Assembly: GCA_027625915.1 (NCBI GenBank)
Contig: JANTQA010000029.1
Span: 5,084,001-5,148,000 of the forward strand
Source: Anaeramoeba flamelloides
Taxonomy: Eukaryota > Metamonada > Anaeramoebidae
Reading direction: 5' to 3'
Length of the DNA: 64,000 bases
In this document: positions 23,166 to 34,281 of the stretch, piece by piece
Numbering within the stretch: the first letter of the stretch is position 1
How the letters are laid out: each line of letters starts with the position of its first letter
Translations under genes and position numbers: made by a program
The notes under the pieces: model-generated
The model's database searches: none
Told to the model about the DNA's origin: nothing
The model's input: the letters and a program-made list of their open reading frames with translations, nothing else

Positions 23166-24521
23166 GGGAGTAGTTACACCATAAGACATGATAAAAATGT
23201 GAGAGAGATAAGATAAGAATATTTTATTTTAGTGACGTGTGATCGTAGATTCTCTAAAAATTTATTTTTGAAAAAATAATTTGATTTTTGTTTTAGGTAA
23301 GGTTAAACAATAAAAAAATTGAGAATATATTGATAAAATAGTTTTGATTTTTAATTTTTTCTTTTAAAACTTAAATCCAAAAATTTGGGCATGGTTTAAA
23401 CAGTTGAAAGAATAGCAACGTCATTAGTGCACTTTACATTCAATTTAGAAATAATTATTTGATTTTACAAACTATTTCATTTTTTTATCTTTTTTGTTTT
23501 TGTTTTCATTTCGTTTTTTTCCATTTACGAAAAATGTTTCGTATGATCTGGAATTTTTTGTTCGATCATTTGATAGAAGGTTAGTGTTGAGTTTCAAAAA
23601 TTGAAAAATCACATATAATTGGTCCATGGTATCTTATCATTTGATCGATCAACAATTGTTGGTGTAATTTTAACAAATTTACCAATACATTTATTGTTCC
23701 CCTTGATTTATTATTTTTGACAGACCAATTTTTTGATTTTTTTGTTTTATATTTTTTTCTTTTATTTGGATGAAAATGAGTACTAATAAAAACATTAATA
23801 CTATGTTAGTTAAATTTGGTTTTCGATTAAGTTTGGAAATATATAATAAAGTGAGTTTCTGCTTTCCTATTTGGGATTTTCTGATGTTTACAAATTTTTG
23901 GAATGAGATTTAGTTTTTTTTTGGGAGAAGATAATTTTAGATTCTTTGAATAAAACTTATAACTATTTTATCGTTTAAATTTTATTAGAATATAATCATA
24001 TTCACTTCTCCAATTCCACCAAATCCAACGATTTAAAATCCTAACAAGTAATGTTTTGGGATAATTATTATTTTTTGGAATCCTTTGAGTTATTTTTGCA
24101 CCATTCATGTTTTCTTTTCTGATTCTCCCAATTGTAATATTGTTGTTCTTTTTAAACGAAATCCATTAATCACAAATGTCACTGATATTAAAATATTTCT
24201 AAATACTTTTTGCTGTAATGATTAAAAAAATTCAAAAATGATGAAATTAGAAAAATGAAAAAATTAAATGCCACAATAGAATGTTGAGATAAGGACGAAA
24301 GAAAAGACATTCAACACTTGAAACACTATTTTAAGTAATTAAACCCAACATTCTATTGTGGGGATTTCTTTGAGACTTTGAAAAAAAATTTAAAAAAATC
24401 TAATGAATGAAGTACTTTAAATAATAAAAATCAATGAGTTAACCCAAGTAAAAAATGTTATTTTCTGATCCTCTTCAGAATTGTAAAAAAGTGAAAAATT
24501 TTCCTTTGTGTGGCTACTCCC
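23166..24521. mobile_element. TTAA element family G copy 1, inside LINE, interrupted by J2
   Basis: 1356 bp, flanked by TTAA at 23162-23165 and 24522-24525. Inverted ends GGGAGTAG(T/C)(T/C)ACAC, sharing GGGAGTAG with family A. About 0.8 kb remains after removing J2. Subterminal inverted words 'ccacaatagaatgttgag' and 'caacattctattgtgg' (about 24269-24362) make an inner hairpin. No coding capacity. Confidence 0.8.
23368..23910. mobile_element. Tc1-like non-autonomous element, family J copy 2
   Basis: About 540 bp, homologous to J1 in reverse orientation. Shared words are 'gtttaaacagttgaaag', 'tatcttatcatttgat', 'caacaattgttggtg' and the end 'caaatttttggaa'. It lies inside G1, so it moved later than G1. 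The boundary bases are approximate. Confidence 0.7.
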
Positions 24522-25380
24522 TTAAATATTGTTGAGTTTTTTATAAATAATTTTGATATTTTATGATTGTGAAATATTTTTCGACAATTCCAACTGGTAG
24601 AATTCAACAACTAATTATATGTATATTTGTATATTTCAATTTTTAGTACACTAATATCTTTTGAATTCCAATTGATTTTATTATCTATTCTTTGTTTAAA
24701 TTTTAAAATTTTTTCTAAATTGGGCAGAAATAATTTTCCTATTTTCTTTTTGAATTTAAATTTCAATTTATTGATAGAAATTATCATATTTTCAATTTTA
24801 AATTCTGTTTTGTAAATAAGAATTGGCATATATCTGTTTATTTTACATATTCCAGTAACGCATCAATTAATTCAAGAATTTATATAATTTAGGGTTGCAA
24901 TTTTATAGTTATATATTTCTACCCATATGCCAATTGGCTTATTCTAAAAGATAAAAATAATCTAATTTTTAAACTATGGTTCAGCGAGTTGTTATTGAAT
25001 AAATATTTACCGTTGTTATATATTTCAATCGCCTTTTTTAAATTATAAACATTAAAATCTAAAGTTATAAAAATACAGTTGTATGTTACTCCTTAAGGTT
25101 TGCAATCCCTGAAATTTGAAAAAAGATCATCTTGTTTAGTTTGTGACCACTTGTTAATTTAGTTCTTAGATGATCAATCTTGTACTTGGTATGGGTTTTA
25201 ATAGTGGTTCAAAATGGCAATTTTTGACAATTTATTTTTAATTTTTCTCAAATCGTGTCTTGAAGAGTAAAGAATAATATGTTGGAAGTTAAGTTGTTAA
25301 AATTATATTGATTTGTGGGTTTTTGATTGCAATTTTGAATTAAGTTTGATTTTATTTGGTGCTTTTTAAAAAAAATTTAA

Positions 25381-26490
25381 GGGACTAGTCTTCTACGACA
25401 ACAAGGCAAAATTTTAAAATATGTTATTGGTGGTATTCTCTACTTGCAAATTTAGTAGATCCCAAGTGTGAAAAAATTCTGATCAACTAAGAAAGCCATA
25501 AATGAAAATTAGTTTAGTGAGATCAATTTTTTTATTCCATTTTCGATGACAAAGAAAACAATTAAATTCTAATTTTTTCACACATTATAAAAAGTTTTTA
25601 CACCGTTTATTGTAATTTTGATCATTATTATACTATAACATTTCTTTGTTACAAGGAATAGTAATATAAAGATTTGTTTTCTCTTTTGAGATAAAACTTT
25701 TGCTTAACAAAAAAAAATTGATATATTCAACAGATTAAAAAATAATTGTATTTTTTTAAGAATAGAAGTTATAATAATCAAAGTTTTAAAGTCATTTAAA
25801 AATTTTACTTAGAAATTTTGTTTTTGTATTAAGACAAAATTCGATTTTTCAAAATAAAATTTTCTTGAAGATATTTGGGAATTAGTTAATTTTATCCTCA
25901 AAATTCAAAATCATTTTTTTTTCTGCCAAAAATGAATTGAATTGTTATAAGGATTCTTGTGAATAAGACCAAACAATTTTTTAAAAAAGTTTTTCAAAAT
26001 TAAAAATTTTTTTGTAATTTTTTGAAAACCAGAAAAGAACTTTTTCAAAGCCTTAAAGAAAAAAATTTTTTTGCATAATAGATCTTAATTTAATTGATAA
26101 ACTGTAGTTAATCTTCTACCAAATATTCATTTATTGAATCACCTATACTTCATTTAGTTTTATTGGCTAAGATTTGAATTGAAATATTAAACAAAGAAAA
26201 AGAAACCAAATAAAAAATTTGCTTTCGAAATCAAACTTCCAACATAAAACGAAAAATATTTGTTTCCTCATTTTCAAGAATTAACTTAATTCTTAAACAA
26301 AATAATAAATAACTTTTTTTCGTTTTATATTGGAATAATGCAAATTTTGAATTTCAAAAAAGAGACTCTCATCAATAAATTGTTTAAATGAAGTTAACTC
26401 ATCAGTTTCATAAGTCGAAACACAAATTACAAAAAAAAAAATTTCAAGATCTTGACAAGATTTCATTTATTTTCAAAAACGACTACTCCC
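25381..26490 (-). mobile_element. TTAA element family A copy 4
   Basis: 1110 bp with perfect TTAA on both sides (25377-25380, 26491-26494), inserted in the outer H element. Ends GGGACTAGTCTTCTACGAC and CGACTACTCCC. It is the cleanest complete A copy in the window and has no insertion. No open frame above background. Confidence 0.88.
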
Positions 26491-26594
26491 TTAAAATCAT
26501 TTTGTTAATAGACTAAATTGTAAATGGAAATTAAAAATTTCAATCAACAACACAAAAATCAAAATTTATTCTTGCACACCTACCAATCTATTAA

Positions 26595-27147
26595 GGTTTC
26601 CAATCCCTGAAATTTGAAATTAGATTATCTTATGTAGGGTGTCGTAAGTTGTCGATTTGAGTCTTCACTGATCGATCTTGTACTTGGTATGGATTTTAAT
26701 AGTGGTTCAAAATGGCAATTTTTGACAATTTATTTTTAATTTTTCCGAAATTCGAATTGAAGTATGTAAGATTAATAGATTGGTAGGTGTTCAAGAATAA
26801 CTTTTGAATTTTTGGGTTGTAGAATTGAATCTTGATTTACAATTTTGTAAATTAACCAAAAGAAAAAATAAAATTTTAAAAAAGCTCCCAATAAAACTAA
26901 ACTTAATTAAAAATGTCAATCAAAAACCCACAAACCACATTTTTTTATAACTTAAGTTCGAGCCAATCAATCTTTAACTCTTCAATTCGAATTTCGGAAA
27001 AATTAAAAATAAATTGTCAAAAATTGCCATTTTGAACCACTATTAAAATCCATACCAAGTACAAGATCGATCAGTGAAGACTCAAATCGACAACTTACGA
27101 CACCCTATATAAGATAATCTAATTTCAAATTTCAGGGAATGTAAACC
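26595..27147 (+). mobile_element. TTAA foldback element family H, inner copy
   Basis: 553 bp starting GGTTTCCAATCCCTG and ending CAGGGAATGTAAACC. Left TTAA is at 26591-26594. The right TTAA is split by element I (TTA at 27148-27150, A at 27478). The arms of about 170 bp are almost identical inverted repeats and include 'ttgtacttggtatgg' and 'ccataccaagtacaa', so this copy is younger than the outer one. No coding capacity. Confidence 0.85.
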
Positions 27148-27150
27148 TTA

Positions 27151-27475
27151 CAGCCAATTTATTCAACCTGTGAATTTTTTCTTTCCTTTCGTAATAAAAC
27201 CTGAAACAAAAAAATTGTTTTTAGAATTTTTTTCTTTCATCTTAAATTTCATAATGAAAGAAAAATTCTCAAGTTGAATAGATTGGCTCTAATGGAGGTT
27301 TAGGTGTGTTTAAAAGCATGAATTTTTGTAATGTTTCAGAATGAAACCTTACAAGTTGAAACGAAACAATTTTTGTTACAACATGAAGAAAGAAAAAAAT
27401 TCTAAAAACAATTTTTTTGTTTCAGGTTTTATTACGAAAGGAAAGAAAAAATTCACAGGTTGAATAAATTGGCTG
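27151..27475. mobile_element. TA-target MITE with perfect 88-bp inverted ends (family I)
   Basis: 325 bp flanked by TA at 27149-27150 and 27476-27477. The first 88 bases (27151-27238) are an exact reverse complement of the last 88, starting CAGCCAATTTATTCAACC. The inner 149 bp contains a partial third copy of the end ('gttgaatagattggct'). It has the hallmarks of a recent insertion; only one copy is in the window. Confidence 0.88.
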
Positions 27476-27660
27476 TAAGTCTAAGACTCTTCAATTCAGA
27501 TTTCGGAAAAATTAAAAATAAATTGTCAAAAATTGCCATTTTCGACCACTATTAAAACCCATACCAAGTACAGGATCCCTCATCTAAGAACTAAATTAAC
27601 AAATGGTCACAAACGACACAAGATAATCGTTTTTCAGATTTCAGGGATTGTTAACCTTAA

Positions 27661-29505
27661 GGAATAACCTTCCTAAAGTCAAATTTTTCACTTTTGAAAA
27701 TTTTGAAAGAAGATTAGAAAAAAAACAACATTTTAAACTTAAGATGTGTCGAGTTGCCTTTTAGTATTTTAAGTACTTGTTGAAGGACACTTTATTACTT
27801 ACAATTTCACAAGTAAAATTAAATGCTTCGTAGAATGTTAAGTTGATTTGTAAAATCGACTTTGGGTTATATTAAATAGTTTTACTTTTTGTTCTGTGAT
27901 CAACTTTTTATTGATGCTTTTCATTTTTTGTATGTTAAAAAATTCTAATAAATTGTTTTTAAACCTAGCACCTTGTTAACTCAAAGTTTTACAAAACCAC
28001 AACTAAATAAACAAGACAATTTTCAGATCCAATTGTGAATTTATAAAAATAGTGAAAGGGTTAACTTCTGTTATAAAGCGAATACAATAATTGAACTTAC
28101 TCTGGAAAATTAAAACCGGAGAATATGTCCTTGGATCAAGACTAAAATTGAAATGGGAAACAATCTAAAGAGTTAACAAAGGTTTAGTAACATTTTTCGC
28201 TTTGAAACATTTTTGAAGAGGATCAGAAAATAATATTTTAAAGTTTGGTTGTAACATATTGATTTTTATTATAAAAAGTACTTCATTCATTTTTTTAAAT
28301 TTTAAAATCAAAATCTCCTTGAAATTGCCACAATAAAATCTTGAGTTGAATTGCACATTATAATATTTGGGAGTGTTGAATAACTTATCTTTATCCTAAT
28401 CTTAACATTCTTTTGTGGCATTTAATTTTATCATTTTTTATAATTTCATCAATTTATAAATTTTTAAAAATCATTACAACAGAATGCAATAAGAAAGATA
28501 ATAATATCAGTGGCATTTGGTATTTTTGTTTTAAAAGAACAACAGTATTATAATTGGGAAAATCATAATTGGAAATACCAAGAGGGTTAACATTTTCAAA
28601 AAGTGGCAATTAGGCATCAGTATTAACAACGTCGATTTTTTAAGCTTCATTAAAAATGCCTCACAACAACTTTGGAAGTTGAATTCATTCTTAATGAAAA
28701 TGCTATTTAATAAAACCACTGCGATGTAAATTTGTTCTAATGAAAAGTAGAAAATTAAAACCAGAAAAAAGAGACTGTAATTGAAGGTTTGGATTCTCAA
28801 AAACCATAATTCAACTTCATAAATTGGAAACGTTTCAAGATTTTGAAAAAAAATAAAACATACTCAATGTATATTTGAAAAAATAAATGATGATTATATT
28901 GATGATATTATTTATATGTTGAAAAGAGGGTAAAGTTACAATCAGTAGAGTAGATTTGTTGATTTTTCTGAAAGAACACACTACAACGAAATTTGTAAAT
29001 TTAATAATCTCAATTTTTATAACATTCAAAAAATTATTACCATTTTATAGAAAAAACAAAAAGGGTAAATTGTGATAGTGTATGATGAACGGTGGAAATC
29101 AAAACGCTATGGTAGAGAATGAATAGTGTGGAAATAATTGTTGTTAGAATTGAAGAACTTCAAAATATCGTGATATTTTCTGTTTCAATGAAGATTAACG
29201 TGGATGAAAATTCACCATTTGGACATTTCGTTTTTGTAATAATATATTATCTTGTTTTCATGATAGGTTATTTAACACGTCATTCTTTTTGGTTTTTATT
29301 GAAATTTGGTAAAAATTTGGTTGTTATTGTTCATGATTTGGATGCGAAATCATTTGGGATTATAGAAGATATTTAAATTGGCGAAACAATGTAAAATTTT
29401 CAAAAATGGGTTTGTAAATTTTTGAACCGAAATGTACAATCAAAACGGGAATCATTGGGCCGAGATGAACAAGTACAAAAAATATGTAAAACTATAGTCT
29501 CCCTA
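27661..29505. repeat. Diverged G-family fragments
   Basis: Two partial matches to element G1. At 27661-27750 the sequence after TTAA resembles the G1 end ('caaatttttcacttttg', then 'ttagaaaa'). At about 28174-28570 there is a better match, with 'gaagaggatcagaaaataa', 'agtacttcattcatt', 'cattcttttgtggcattta' and 'agaacaacagtattataattgggaaaatca'-like order. The far end may be 'actatagtctccctaag' near 29493-29509. Boundaries are unsure. Confidence 0.5.
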
Positions 29506-29783
29506 AGGATTTTGTAATTTTTAGAATTCTGGAAAATGTTAATATTAATTATCTCTTCCTATAACCAAATCCAACGTGTTGTTTTTCATCTTTAGATGTT
29601 GATGATTTTCCAACCTTCAAATCTTAATAAAAACAAGAAGTGTTTTTCAAAAATTACAAACACTTTCTCGAGGTAGTAATAAATAAGCTCCCATGCTCGT
29701 TTAGAATATCATTAATCCGAAAATCATATTCCTCAACTTTTATTTACCACCTCGGATACATTATCATAGTGAAAATGTTATTA

Positions 29784-29980
29784 CAGTCAGTTTCACTTTT
29801 AAGGCACAAACTTTCTACGAAATTTGAGGCACAATAAATGTATCAAATTAAAGCACAAAATTCAAATTCTAGTAAAAATGGATTGTCAAAAAAACAATTC
29901 CAAATTTTGTGCCTTAATTTGAGATTTTTTTGTGCCTTAAATTTCGTTGAAAGTTTGTGCCTTAAAAGTGAAACTGACTG
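29784..29980. mobile_element. Tc1/mariner-like MITE family C copy 2
   Basis: A 197-bp element with TA on both sides (29782-29783, 29981-29982) and inverted ends CAGTCAGTTTCACTTTTAAG. The repeated word 'GTGCCTTAA' appears in both arms. It is the best preserved of four C copies. Confidence 0.85.
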
Positions 29981-30439
29981 TAATCTAAAAAAAAAATTCA
30001 AAATTAAAAAATTTATAACTATTGTAGTTTAAAATATATTATAAATATAAAATTTGAGTAAATCAAAAATGGGAAAATCAAAAGAGTAGTAAAAAAATTT
30101 TCAAAGATATTTTTTTTTTAAACCTTAATTTTTTCTATTTTTTTCACCAAAATCACATTTTTAATCATTAATTACCCTAGTAAGATGATCTTTAAAATAC
30201 CAAAAAAAATTATTTTTGTGTTAAAATGTACCTTTTTTAAAAATGAAAAATTCAAAATTTCAAAAAAAATTTTTTTTTGGTAAAAAATCGAAAATTGAGA
30301 ATAACTTCTAAACTAGAGGAGATAAAGAGCTCTAAACTTGAAAAATCAATTTTTCAGATTATTTTGATTTTGGAACGATGAGTAATTCGTCTAGAGATCC
30401 AATATTTAAAAATTCAATTTTTTACAATTTATACTTGTG

Positions 30440-30581
30440 AATTTGAATTTTGTGTCTTAAAATGGGATTTTTTTTTCTACAATTTATTTTTCTAGAACCT
30501 GAATTTTGTGCTTTAATTTGAGATATTTTTTTTGTGCCAAAAATTTTGTTGAAATTTGTGCCTTAAAAGTGAAACTGACTG
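30440..30581. mobile_element. Family C fragment (copy 3)
   Basis: The right half of a C element: 'ttaatttgagat', 'gttgaaatttgtgcc' and the terminal CTTAAAAGTGAAACTGACTG followed by TA at 30582-30583. The left end is not visible. Confidence 0.65.
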
Positions 30582-30583
30582 TA

Positions 30584-32819
30584 TTTTATTATATTGAAGT
30601 TTTAGTGTATAATGTAAAAATTTTATAAAAAAATTGAAACTATAACACTAATGATTTTTATGTGTATTTTATGATAAGAACTCATTGGTTTAAATCGTGG
30701 GTGTTGGTTTTTACATTTCAATTTACGGTCTCGGAAACGAGAGATAGTCCAAAGTGTAGAAATTATTTTTAAAGGTGTAATTGTGCTATTATTAGATACT
30801 CTGTATGCAGCCGATATTATCATAAATTATGTTTTCATAAAGTCAATTGTATATTCGACCCTAGACAAAAAATTACGTTGGTTGGCAAAAAAAAATGAAA
30901 TAACAGACCATCTGTTTCCAAAAATTCAATCATAATATTAAATATTTCAATTTTTAATTTGGTTTTTTGAGAAAAAATGAATTAAAAATATTCTAATTTT
31001 TAATTCTCGAAAAATCATTTTAAAACAAAAATTGAAATAAATGGATTTACTCTTCTAAATTTCTCAATTTTCTGAATTTTGATTGATTCTGAGATGGGTT
31101 CAAAATACATTATCCCAAGTTTCTAAGTCATCTGAAACAAATTGTTTTCTTTGAGTAGACAACCAATTTAATTTGAAAATTTTAATCTGTCATTATTTCA
31201 AACATCTAAATTTGACCAAGAAAGGATTGTGTAAAATTCTTGAGATTATAGGAACTTATTATAAAACCGTCAAATTAGATTTTGAAAATACTTCCAAAAC
31301 GCATAAAACGCCAAATTGCGACACCTCAAAACTAACACAGTTGTTTCTCAAAATGATAGTTCACAACGATTTCTAATTGGAGATTGTTTGTGTCACTCTT
31401 AGACCCAATTTTTCAAAAAATATCCTCGTCTTTTTGATTGTTGATTTTTTAAGATTGATCGTACATCACAGGTTGGTTGGTTTTTGATGAGTTCAAAGAC
31501 CTTATTAAAATTACAAATTTTTTCAAAAATCCAATTTCACTTTGAGGAAACGACTGCAACTCTTCAGATTCAATTTTACGACAAATCCCTAAAGCCATCA
31601 AATGAAAATATTGAAAAAGTGCCTTAGAATCAAACCTATTCACAGTAAATCAGGAAGTAAGACTCACATTTTCGATCCAAACAACATATTGGTTGGATAA
31701 GCCTCAAAGTAAACTTAATCTTTTAAAAGCCAAACTCTTGATTGAAACTTTAAAAAAAAAATAGTTTAAAAGATGAACCATAAGAAAGTGTCATAAGATG
31801 AAAACAAATCCTATGACCATCCCAGAATCAAATTGCTTGGAACAGTTCAAAATTTTGAAAAAAAAAATCAATTTCGTTCCGATTTTAAAAGTTCAATATT
31901 AGGACTTTGATAAGATCGAATTCGAAAACATTTTGGAGTAACCAGTAAAAGGATAGCAATTCATTTTGTGAGACAGTTGCTGAGTTAAACATTGAAATTC
32001 GGCTCAAAATTTTCATTTGCTACTCTTGTTATTCACTCAAGACAAGTTGGTTGAAAACACAAGCTTTATTGTGGCCACTCTTTTGGTTAAAAGACTATTA
32101 CAGCAAAGAGTAATCGGAAAAATATACCAAATCAAAAGTCGAAATTTTAATCCTATTTACGAGTCAGCAAAAATTTTTACAATCCAAAAACACGTTTTTA
32201 CAATAAATTCTAATACTTTATCTCTTAAAAGTAAAAAAAAATAATACAGAATATATTTTTTTGGAATAATTAGAGTAATTTCAAGAATCAGGAAAAACAG
32301 AATTGAAACACAACTCATGCAAACCCCGTTTATTAATCTTTCTAATTCTAAAAAACTGTAAAAATTTCCTTTAAAAATTTGTTGCAATAAATCGATCCAA
32401 AACCTCAATCAACACTTGTTTTATAAAAAAAAACCCATATCTTGCTTAAACAATCAAAAACCAAACGTCTGTATTTTCTGAACACCTTCTCATGAATTTT
32501 AGATTTGCTTTCGTTAAAGGTTGGTTTTAATTTTCAAAGATTTTGGTGCATAAATTTTAATTCAACCTTTTGGTTTATTATTTTAACTTGTTCTTTCAAT
32601 CAATTTAAACTCTCAAAAAAATAAAATCCATACCACCACTTTTGAGGTTCAAATTTCAAGACGACCAAACCGCAAACACATTCTCATCCAAAAAAAACTT
32701 AAAAATTCGGAAAATTGAAAAAAAAAAAAACTCCCATAAAACGATCAACATAATTTTCAGTTCTAAATTACCTAAAATCCAATAAAAAAAACAAAAAAAA
32801 CCAAACAGAGACTGACAGA
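30584..32819. other. Gene-free stretch upstream of the orphan gene
   Basis: Slightly less AT-extreme than other intergenic DNA, with only 60-80-codon open frames of the kind expected by chance. I saw no known domain on either strand and no transposon ends. It could hold an old decayed gene, but there is no positive evidence. Confidence 0.35.
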
Positions 32820-34214
32820 ATGAATCAAAAACAACAAAGGCATATTTGTAAAATAACTGGTTACCGAAAAAGACTAAAGTTGCTTCTCAAATTAAAACCG
32901 GAGGACATTCTAGGTATCGATCCATCTATCTTAAGAAAATCACAACTCAAAATCATGAAAAAAAACAAAAACGCACCAAAGGTGATCAAGATCAAAAGAA
33001 AAGCAATTGACTATTTAGCAAAGTTGACTTGCCGACCAAAGAAGTCAATTGAAAGAGGGATCACATCTTTTTTATTAAAGAATTTCAATTTAGAGAACTC
33101 TCGAGAGTATTCCCGCGAGTGGTTTGTGTTTGCACAAAGGACTGAAGAAAGAAAGAAAATCAAAGACCAAATAAGAGAAAAAAAAAGACGAAATAGAAAA
33201 GAGAATCCAAAGCCAAAAACGAAAGGGAAAAATATAGTTATCATTGAGGAAACGAGGTTAACTCGAACAAACACAAAGGCAATAATCAAAACAACAAAAT
33301 TGGAGGACTTTTTGAATAACAACCTTTTAGAAAAGAAAAGTCCAAGAAAGCGAGCTTTGGGTTCAAAATATGAAAAAAGCCAAACATCGTTGAGAAAGAA
33401 AAAAAAGTTAACAAAAATTATTATACGCATAAAACGATCACCTTCCTATTTTCAAAAGAAAAATAATAACAAAAGCCAACACAACCAAACTAATAAAACA
33501 TGTGATCAGGTAAATGAAAAAGTTCTTGATAAGTCCGTAACTAAGAAAAAAATTCACAAAAGAATCAAGAAAGATAATTTTAAGACTATTGACGTTGAAA
33601 ATGTAAATAAAAACGAAAATGAAAACGAAAAAGAAAATTTAAATTTATATCAAAAAGAAAACAAAAACAAAAAAGAAAACGAAAATGATGATGAAAATGA
33701 AATTATAGAGATAGGAGCAAAAAAAAGGGATGAAGGTGAAGACGAAGATGAAAAAGAAAAAATCAAATTGATCAAAGAAATAAACCAGGAAATTGATACT
33801 GACATTAACCGTAATAATCAGTATTATGAAGAATACATAGATCTTGAAAAAAAAGAAATAGTAGAAAATCCAAATCTTGACTTTAATTTTGAAAGGATCG
33901 ATAGCCCCGATTTTCAAATCATTAATTCGCAAAATTATAATATTGGAAACGATATTGAGTTTCATCCCAAAGAATTCATTAAAAACAACTTTGGATACCA
34001 ACCTAACAACGAAGATCAAGAAGTCCTTTTAGAACAAGCACCAATCAATAATAAACAAGTTCTGGATAATTCTGAATTTAATTATAAACCCGAATCAATG
34101 ATATTACAGCCTCAAAGTGAATACAGCGAACAAATTTATGATGATTCGGAAATTTTGGTAGATTTTTACTCACAACATATGTGTGAAAATAGCCAACATA
34201 ATATGTGGTATTAG
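32820..34214 (+). CDS. Orphan Lys-rich nuclear-type protein
   Basis: A complete 464-residue single-exon frame from ATG to TAG, the only supported gene on the plus strand. I do not recognise it. Residues 1-130 are strongly basic but not simple repeats (GYRKRLKLLLKLKPEDILG near 14-32, SREYSREWFVFAQ near 94-106) and could be a nucleic-acid-binding or structural region. Residues 110-250 are Lys/Arg-rich and have the look of nuclear localisation signals. Residues 265-320 are a low-complexity Asn/Glu/Lys/Asp tract. The remainder is acidic, Asn/Gln/Tyr-rich and probably disordered. No zinc finger, coiled-coil heptads or membrane segment is seen. The frame length against an expected stop about every ten codons in this DNA makes it a real gene. 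Confidence 0.75.
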   Translation: MNQKQQRHICKITGYRKRLKLLLKLKPEDILGIDPSILRKSQLKIMKKNKNAPKVIKIKRKAIDYLAKLTCRPKKSIERGITSFLLKNFNLENSREYSREWFVFAQRTEERKKIKDQIREKKRRNRKENPKPKTKGKNIVIIEETRLTRTNTKAIIKTTKLEDFLNNNLLEKKSPRKRALGSKYEKSQTSLRKKKKLTKIIIRIKRSPSYFQKKNNNKSQHNQTNKTCDQVNEKVLDKSVTKKKIHKRIKKDNFKTIDVENVNKNENENEKENLNLYQKENKNKKENENDDENEIIEIGAKKRDEGEDEDEKEKIKLIKEINQEIDTDINRNNQYYEEYIDLEKKEIVENPNLDFNFERIDSPDFQIINSQNYNIGNDIEFHPKEFIKNNFGYQPNNEDQEVLLEQAPINNKQVLDNSEFNYKPESMILQPQSEYSEQIYDDSEILVDFYSQHMCENSQHNMWY

Positions 34215-34267
34215 ATTTTATTTTAATTTTAATTCCAAAAATTTTTCAAATCAGATAATATCATGTG

Positions 34268-34281
34268 CGCACACGTGTGCG
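34268..34281. promoter_or_regulatory. Perfect 14-bp GC-rich palindrome 3' of the orphan gene
   Basis: CGCACACGTGTGCG is a perfect palindrome in an island of GC-rich sequence (about 34265-34315) just after the stop codon. It contains an E-box core (CACGTG). It may be a transcription-factor site or a stem in the 3' region of the transcript; the role is inferred only. Confidence 0.35.

Larger units (their letters stand above)
22690..25080 (-). mobile_element. Decayed 5'-truncated LINE, reverse-transcriptase C-terminal part
   Basis: Minus-strand remnants of a non-LTR retrotransposon ORF2 tail. The piece at about 25070-24800 reads NNNSLNHSLKIRLFLSF then SQLAYG, the pattern after the reverse transcriptase domain (usually KLRLF.S.V.S.LLYG). 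The piece at 23161-22819 reads FCLKCKQKEIIKNIDHFLW then PPYEKDRLIF, the C-terminal zinc-finger region (C..C....I.H.L..CP.Y...R), ending in a TAA at 22819-22821. There are several in-frame stops and a frame change, so it is dead. It lost its 5' part, perhaps at element H. Element G1 (23166-24521) sits inside it; the protein frame continues on both sides of a single TTAA. The family within LINEs cannot be named from this tail. Confidence 0.75.
25097..27656 (-). mobile_element. TTAA foldback element family H, outer copy, holding A4 and a second H
   Basis: Flanked by TTAA at 25093-25096 and 27657-27660. It starts GGTTTGCAATCCCTGAAAT and ends CAGGGATTGTTAACC, with inverted arms of about 170-200 bp. 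The total is 2560 bp; subtracting A4, the inner H and element I with their target duplications leaves about 562 bp, close to the 553 bp of the inner copy. It runs opposite to the inner copy, as shown by the non-identical inner halves ('gtgggtttttgatt' versus 'agattggtaggtg'). Confidence 0.8.

Noticed and set aside
25381-26490. Calling family A a piggyBac element outright
   Set aside because: The TTAA target fits, but the ends begin GGG rather than CCC and no transposase is present, so the superfamily is left open.
31173-32408. Several 60-80-codon frames on both strands, considered as a decayed gene or transposase
   Set aside because: None shows a known motif, they overlap in conflicting frames, and the number is what chance would give.
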